Notes under the pieces: model-generated
Databases searched by the model: none
What the model was told of the DNA's origin: nothing
Seen by the model: the letters and a program-made list of their open reading frames with translations, nothing else
In this document: positions 13,303 to 15,361 of the stretch, piece after piece
How the letters are laid out: each line of letters begins with the position of its first letter
Position numbering within the stretch: position 1 is the stretch's first letter
Origin: Deltaproteobacteria bacterium
GTDB lineage: Bacteria > Desulfobacterota > JADFXK01
DNA: 15,361 nt
NCBI GenBank assembly: GCA_015233285.1
Contig: JADFYA010000038.1
Span: 1 to 15,361, forward strand
Reading direction: 5' to 3'
Program-made: the position numbers and the translations under genes

Positions 13303-14187
13303 CTACCGTTCCGGCTTGCCAAAAAATCCCCAGGGCCTCCAAATAAGCACCAGAGCCATGATCACGTAAGGAAACACCAGGGCCCACCGGCCAAACGGCA
13401 ACTGAAAGAAAGTCACTCCCAACCCAATGATCAAAGAACCCAACAGGGCGCCGCCAATACTGCCCAGCCCTCCGATGACCACCACGGCAAAGGACTCGAT
13501 GATCTTTTCCATCCCAATGCCAAGATCGATATTGGCCAGGGCCGCCATCAAAACCCCGCCGAGCCCGGCCAGCCAACACCCCAGCATGAATGTTGAGGTC
13601 ATGACCCAGGAGACGTTCACACCCAGCGCGCCCAGGGTATCCGGGAAAGTCACGGCAGCTCTAATCAGATTTCCCGCCCTGGTCCGATGCAGCAGCCACC
13701 ACAATCCCAGGGCGATGACCGGGCCCATAAACATAATAAAGACATTATAGGTGGGTAAGGCCAGGCCAAAGATATCCACCGAGCCGGCCAGGATCTCGGG
13801 CCGGGGGACATTGCGTGGGTTACCCCCCCAAACAACCCGGACCAAATCGTCTAAAATCAGGACCAAGGCGTAAGTCAGGAGTAGTTGAAGCAAGTGTTCT
13901 TGCCGATAAACCCGGCGAAACAAGCTGATTTCAAGGACGAAACCCAAGATGGCGATAGCCGGCGGGACGATTAAAAGCAGCAGGAGAAAATTGAAAATAG
14001 ATCCTCCGCTGACCAGGGAGCTGATGGAAAAGGCCAAAAAAGCCCCGATCATGTATAGCGACCCGTGGGCGAAATTGATCACCCGCAGCACGCCGAAAAC
14101 CAGACTCAGGCCGGAGGCGATGATAAACAAGAGCATCCCCTGACTTAAGCCGTTTATGGTCATAAACACGAAGTATTCTAAGTTCAT
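13303..14187 (-). CDS. livH: Branched-chain amino acid ABC transporter permease LivH
   Basis: 294 residues, the smaller permease subunit. Hydrophobic helices are spread through the length, with the hallmark GLSLVFGVLRVINFAHGSLYMIGAF at about residues 26-50. The ATPase-facing loop is TRAGNLIRAAVTFPDTLGALGVNV at about 168-192, and the conserved SFAVVVIGGLGSIGGALLG lies at about 233-251. It normally assembles with LivM as the membrane pore. The start ATG 14187 has a modest ribosome site (GAAG). It follows livK after an 80-base gap that carries a strong hairpin. An overlapping frame (13295-13579 on the same strand) is a shadow. Confidence 0.95.
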   Translation of the reverse strand: MNLEYFVFMTINGLSQGMLLFIIASGLSLVFGVLRVINFAHGSLYMIGAFLAFSISSLVSGGSIFNFLLLLLIVPPAIAILGFVLEISLFRRVYRQEHLLQLLLTYALVLILDDLVRVVWGGNPRNVPRPEILAGSVDIFGLALPTYNVFIMFMGPVIALGLWWLLHRTRAGNLIRAAVTFPDTLGALGVNVSWVMTSTFMLGCWLAGLGGVLMAALANIDLGIGMEKIIESFAVVVIGGLGSIGGALLGSLIIGLGVTFFQLPFGRWALVFPYVIMALVLIWRPWGFFGKPER

Positions 14188-14220
14188 AGTTTCTTCGGAA
14201 TATTAGTAAATTTTCTTGGT

Positions 14221-14257
14221 GTCGCCGATCCTCGGGCATCAGGGGAGGACCGGCGAC
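14221..14257 (-). promoter_or_regulatory. Long stem-loop between livK and livH
   Basis: Bases 14221-14233 and 14245-14257 pair as a 13-bp GC-rich stem with one wobble or mismatch, loop 11 bases. It lies 10 bases after the livK stop. On the - strand it is not followed by a T-run, so full termination is unlikely. In solute-binding-protein operons such hairpins commonly protect the upstream message or act as leaky terminators, so that the binding protein is made in excess of the permeases. The structure is seen directly; the role is inferred. Confidence 0.65.
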
Positions 14258-14267
14258 CTAATCAAGC

Positions 14268-15361
14268 CTACTTCTTACCCGCCCTCAATGCCTTCACTTC
14301 ATCCACGGACAGCATGACCTTATCCGCCGGGATAGCCACCACGTCTTTCATGATCAGATGGTCTTTATACTTGGCGTCCTTGGTTGTCACGCCGACGTAT
14401 ATACCCACGTTGGCCATGTGATCCTCAGGACGAATGAAGAGATCCCCGCGTAATGACTTAAATTTTAATCCATCTAAAACCTTAACCACTTTCTCGGAAT
14501 CAGCGGTTCCGGCCTTCTTGATGGCTTCGGCTAAAGCGATCATTCCATCATAGGCCATAATCGCCCAATCAGCCGGGTATTCCTTGTTCTTATCATAATA
14601 TTTTTGGACAAAGGCTTTCATTTCAGGTGTATCTACGGCATAAAAGGGGCATCGGGCATAACCGACCAGTCCTTCGGGCATATCGTTGCCTGTGGCCCGC
14701 AACAAATCTAAGTCGAATAAACCGGAGAAGGTGGCTTTCTTAAATAGCCCATAAGGTTTGGCTTGTTTAATAAATGTGCTTAAACCGCCGCCCCAGAAAC
14801 TACTATAAACCGCCTCGGGATTTTTGGCCATTAAGGTGGGGATGAAGGGCGAGTAATTAGTTTCGCCTAATTTGACCCAAACCGTCTCCACAATTTTGGC
14901 ATCTGGTTTAAGCGCAGCCATCTTTTTGACAAAAGCATTGTACTGGTCATGGCCATAGGCATAATCCGGGCCGATATAACCGTAATTTTTAGCTTGACGT
15001 CCGGCCAGAGCCACGGCCATGCCGCGGCCTTCGATTCCGGTAGTGGGCACGACCTGAAACATATACGGCTGGAAATCAGTCGTGGTCAAGGCTTCGGCAT
15101 TAGAAGTATGAAAATAAATAATCTTCTTATATTCAAGGGCTACCTTGGTTACCGCCAGGGCCACCGCACTGCTGGTCGGGCCGATCAGAAAATCACATTT
15201 TTCACTTAAGATGAGTTCTCTGGCCATGTTGGCCCCAATGTCGGGTTTTAGCTGGGCATCACGGACGACTAATTCCAACTTCCGGCCCAGGATGCCTCCT
15301 TTGGCGTTGACTTCCTCGATAAACAGTTCTATGCCCGCCTTTTGGGATTTAAAGAAGGTGG
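14268..15361 (-). CDS. livK: Branched-chain amino acid ABC transporter substrate-binding protein LivK, N-terminus outside window
   Basis: The frame is open to the window edge. The visible part is 364 residues; only the signal peptide and the first residues of the mature protein are missing. The new N-terminal piece includes AGIELFIEEVNAKGGILGRK, which leads into LVVRDAQLKPD, the usual opening of periplasmic-binding-protein family 6. Other landmarks are FLIGPTSSAVALAV, YIGPDYAYGHDQYNAF, and AIMAYDGMIALAEAIKKAG. It captures the ligand in the periplasm and delivers it to LivHM. The ligand cannot be read off: the binding-site residues resemble generic amide/amino-acid receptors of this class. It is the first gene of the operon in the window, so the promoter must lie beyond base 15361. 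A frame start near 15278 is internal, not the real start. Confidence 0.95.
   Translation of the reverse strand, partial: TFFKSQKAGIELFIEEVNAKGGILGRKLELVVRDAQLKPDIGANMARELILSEKCDFLIGPTSSAVALAVTKVALEYKKIIYFHTSNAEALTTTDFQPYMFQVVPTTGIEGRGMAVALAGRQAKNYGYIGPDYAYGHDQYNAFVKKMAALKPDAKIVETVWVKLGETNYSPFIPTLMAKNPEAVYSSFWGGGLSTFIKQAKPYGLFKKATFSGLFDLDLLRATGNDMPEGLVGYARCPFYAVDTPEMKAFVQKYYDKNKEYPADWAIMAYDGMIALAEAIKKAGTADSEKVVKVLDGLKFKSLRGDLFIRPEDHMANVGIYVGVTTKDAKYKDHLIMKDVVAIPADKVMLSVDEVKALRAGKK

Noticed and set aside
1..15361. CRISPR array, tRNA, insertion sequence or integrase
   Set aside because: No regularly spaced repeats, no cloverleaf, and no transposase or recombinase motifs were found on either strand.

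Overview
The window looks like a chromosomal segment of an anaerobic Desulfobacterota (deltaproteobacterial) organism. The evidence is a two-subunit formate dehydrogenase whose small subunit carries the three-cluster pattern of the Desulfovibrio-type FdhAB enzyme, an outer-membrane lipid A gene (lpxC), a lytic transglycosylase lipoprotein, and a complete Liv-type amino-acid ABC transporter. A lineage near Desulfobacca or Syntrophobacterales is only a guess from gene style and moderate GC content.

Left part (1-4974, + strand): the 3' end of fdhA, then fdhB, closed by a UUCG-capped terminator. A 350-base gap follows that may hold the wreck of a small gene. Next come an AI-2E family permease, the formate dehydrogenase accessory gene fdhE, and two exported thioredoxin-fold proteins: a CPYC thioredoxin-like protein and a peroxiredoxin with only one cysteine left after signal cleavage. 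fdhE overlaps the thioredoxin-like gene, and the peroxiredoxin follows within 9 bases, so these three are probably one transcript. A plausible joint role is assembly and oxidative protection of the periplasmic selenium/tungsten or molybdenum formate dehydrogenase.

Middle (4967-8379): a short reading frame starts inside the end of the peroxiredoxin gene and runs into the tail of an opposing gene; it looks like a severed gene. On the - strand lie a DUF2887-type PD-(D/E)XK protein, the lipoprotein transglycosylase mltA, and an AT-richer gene coding for zinc ribbon + probable winged helix + nucleoside deoxyribosyltransferase/TIR-like domain. The last is the most accessory-looking gene here and a candidate orphan defence effector.

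Right part: mobA (8612-9265, +) supplies the guanylyl step of the molybdopterin guanine dinucleotide cofactor used by formate dehydrogenase. lpxC (9646-10572, +) follows a 380-base AT-rich leader. The - strand then carries livK-livH-livM-livG-livF (15361 down to 10608), a branched-chain amino-acid or related ABC importer, with a long hairpin between livK and livH. livK is cut by the window edge.

No tRNA, rRNA, CRISPR array, insertion sequence or integrase was seen. The best leads for something undescribed are the zinc-ribbon/NDT-TIR protein with its broken-gene junction, and the fdhE-redoxin-peroxiredoxin set.
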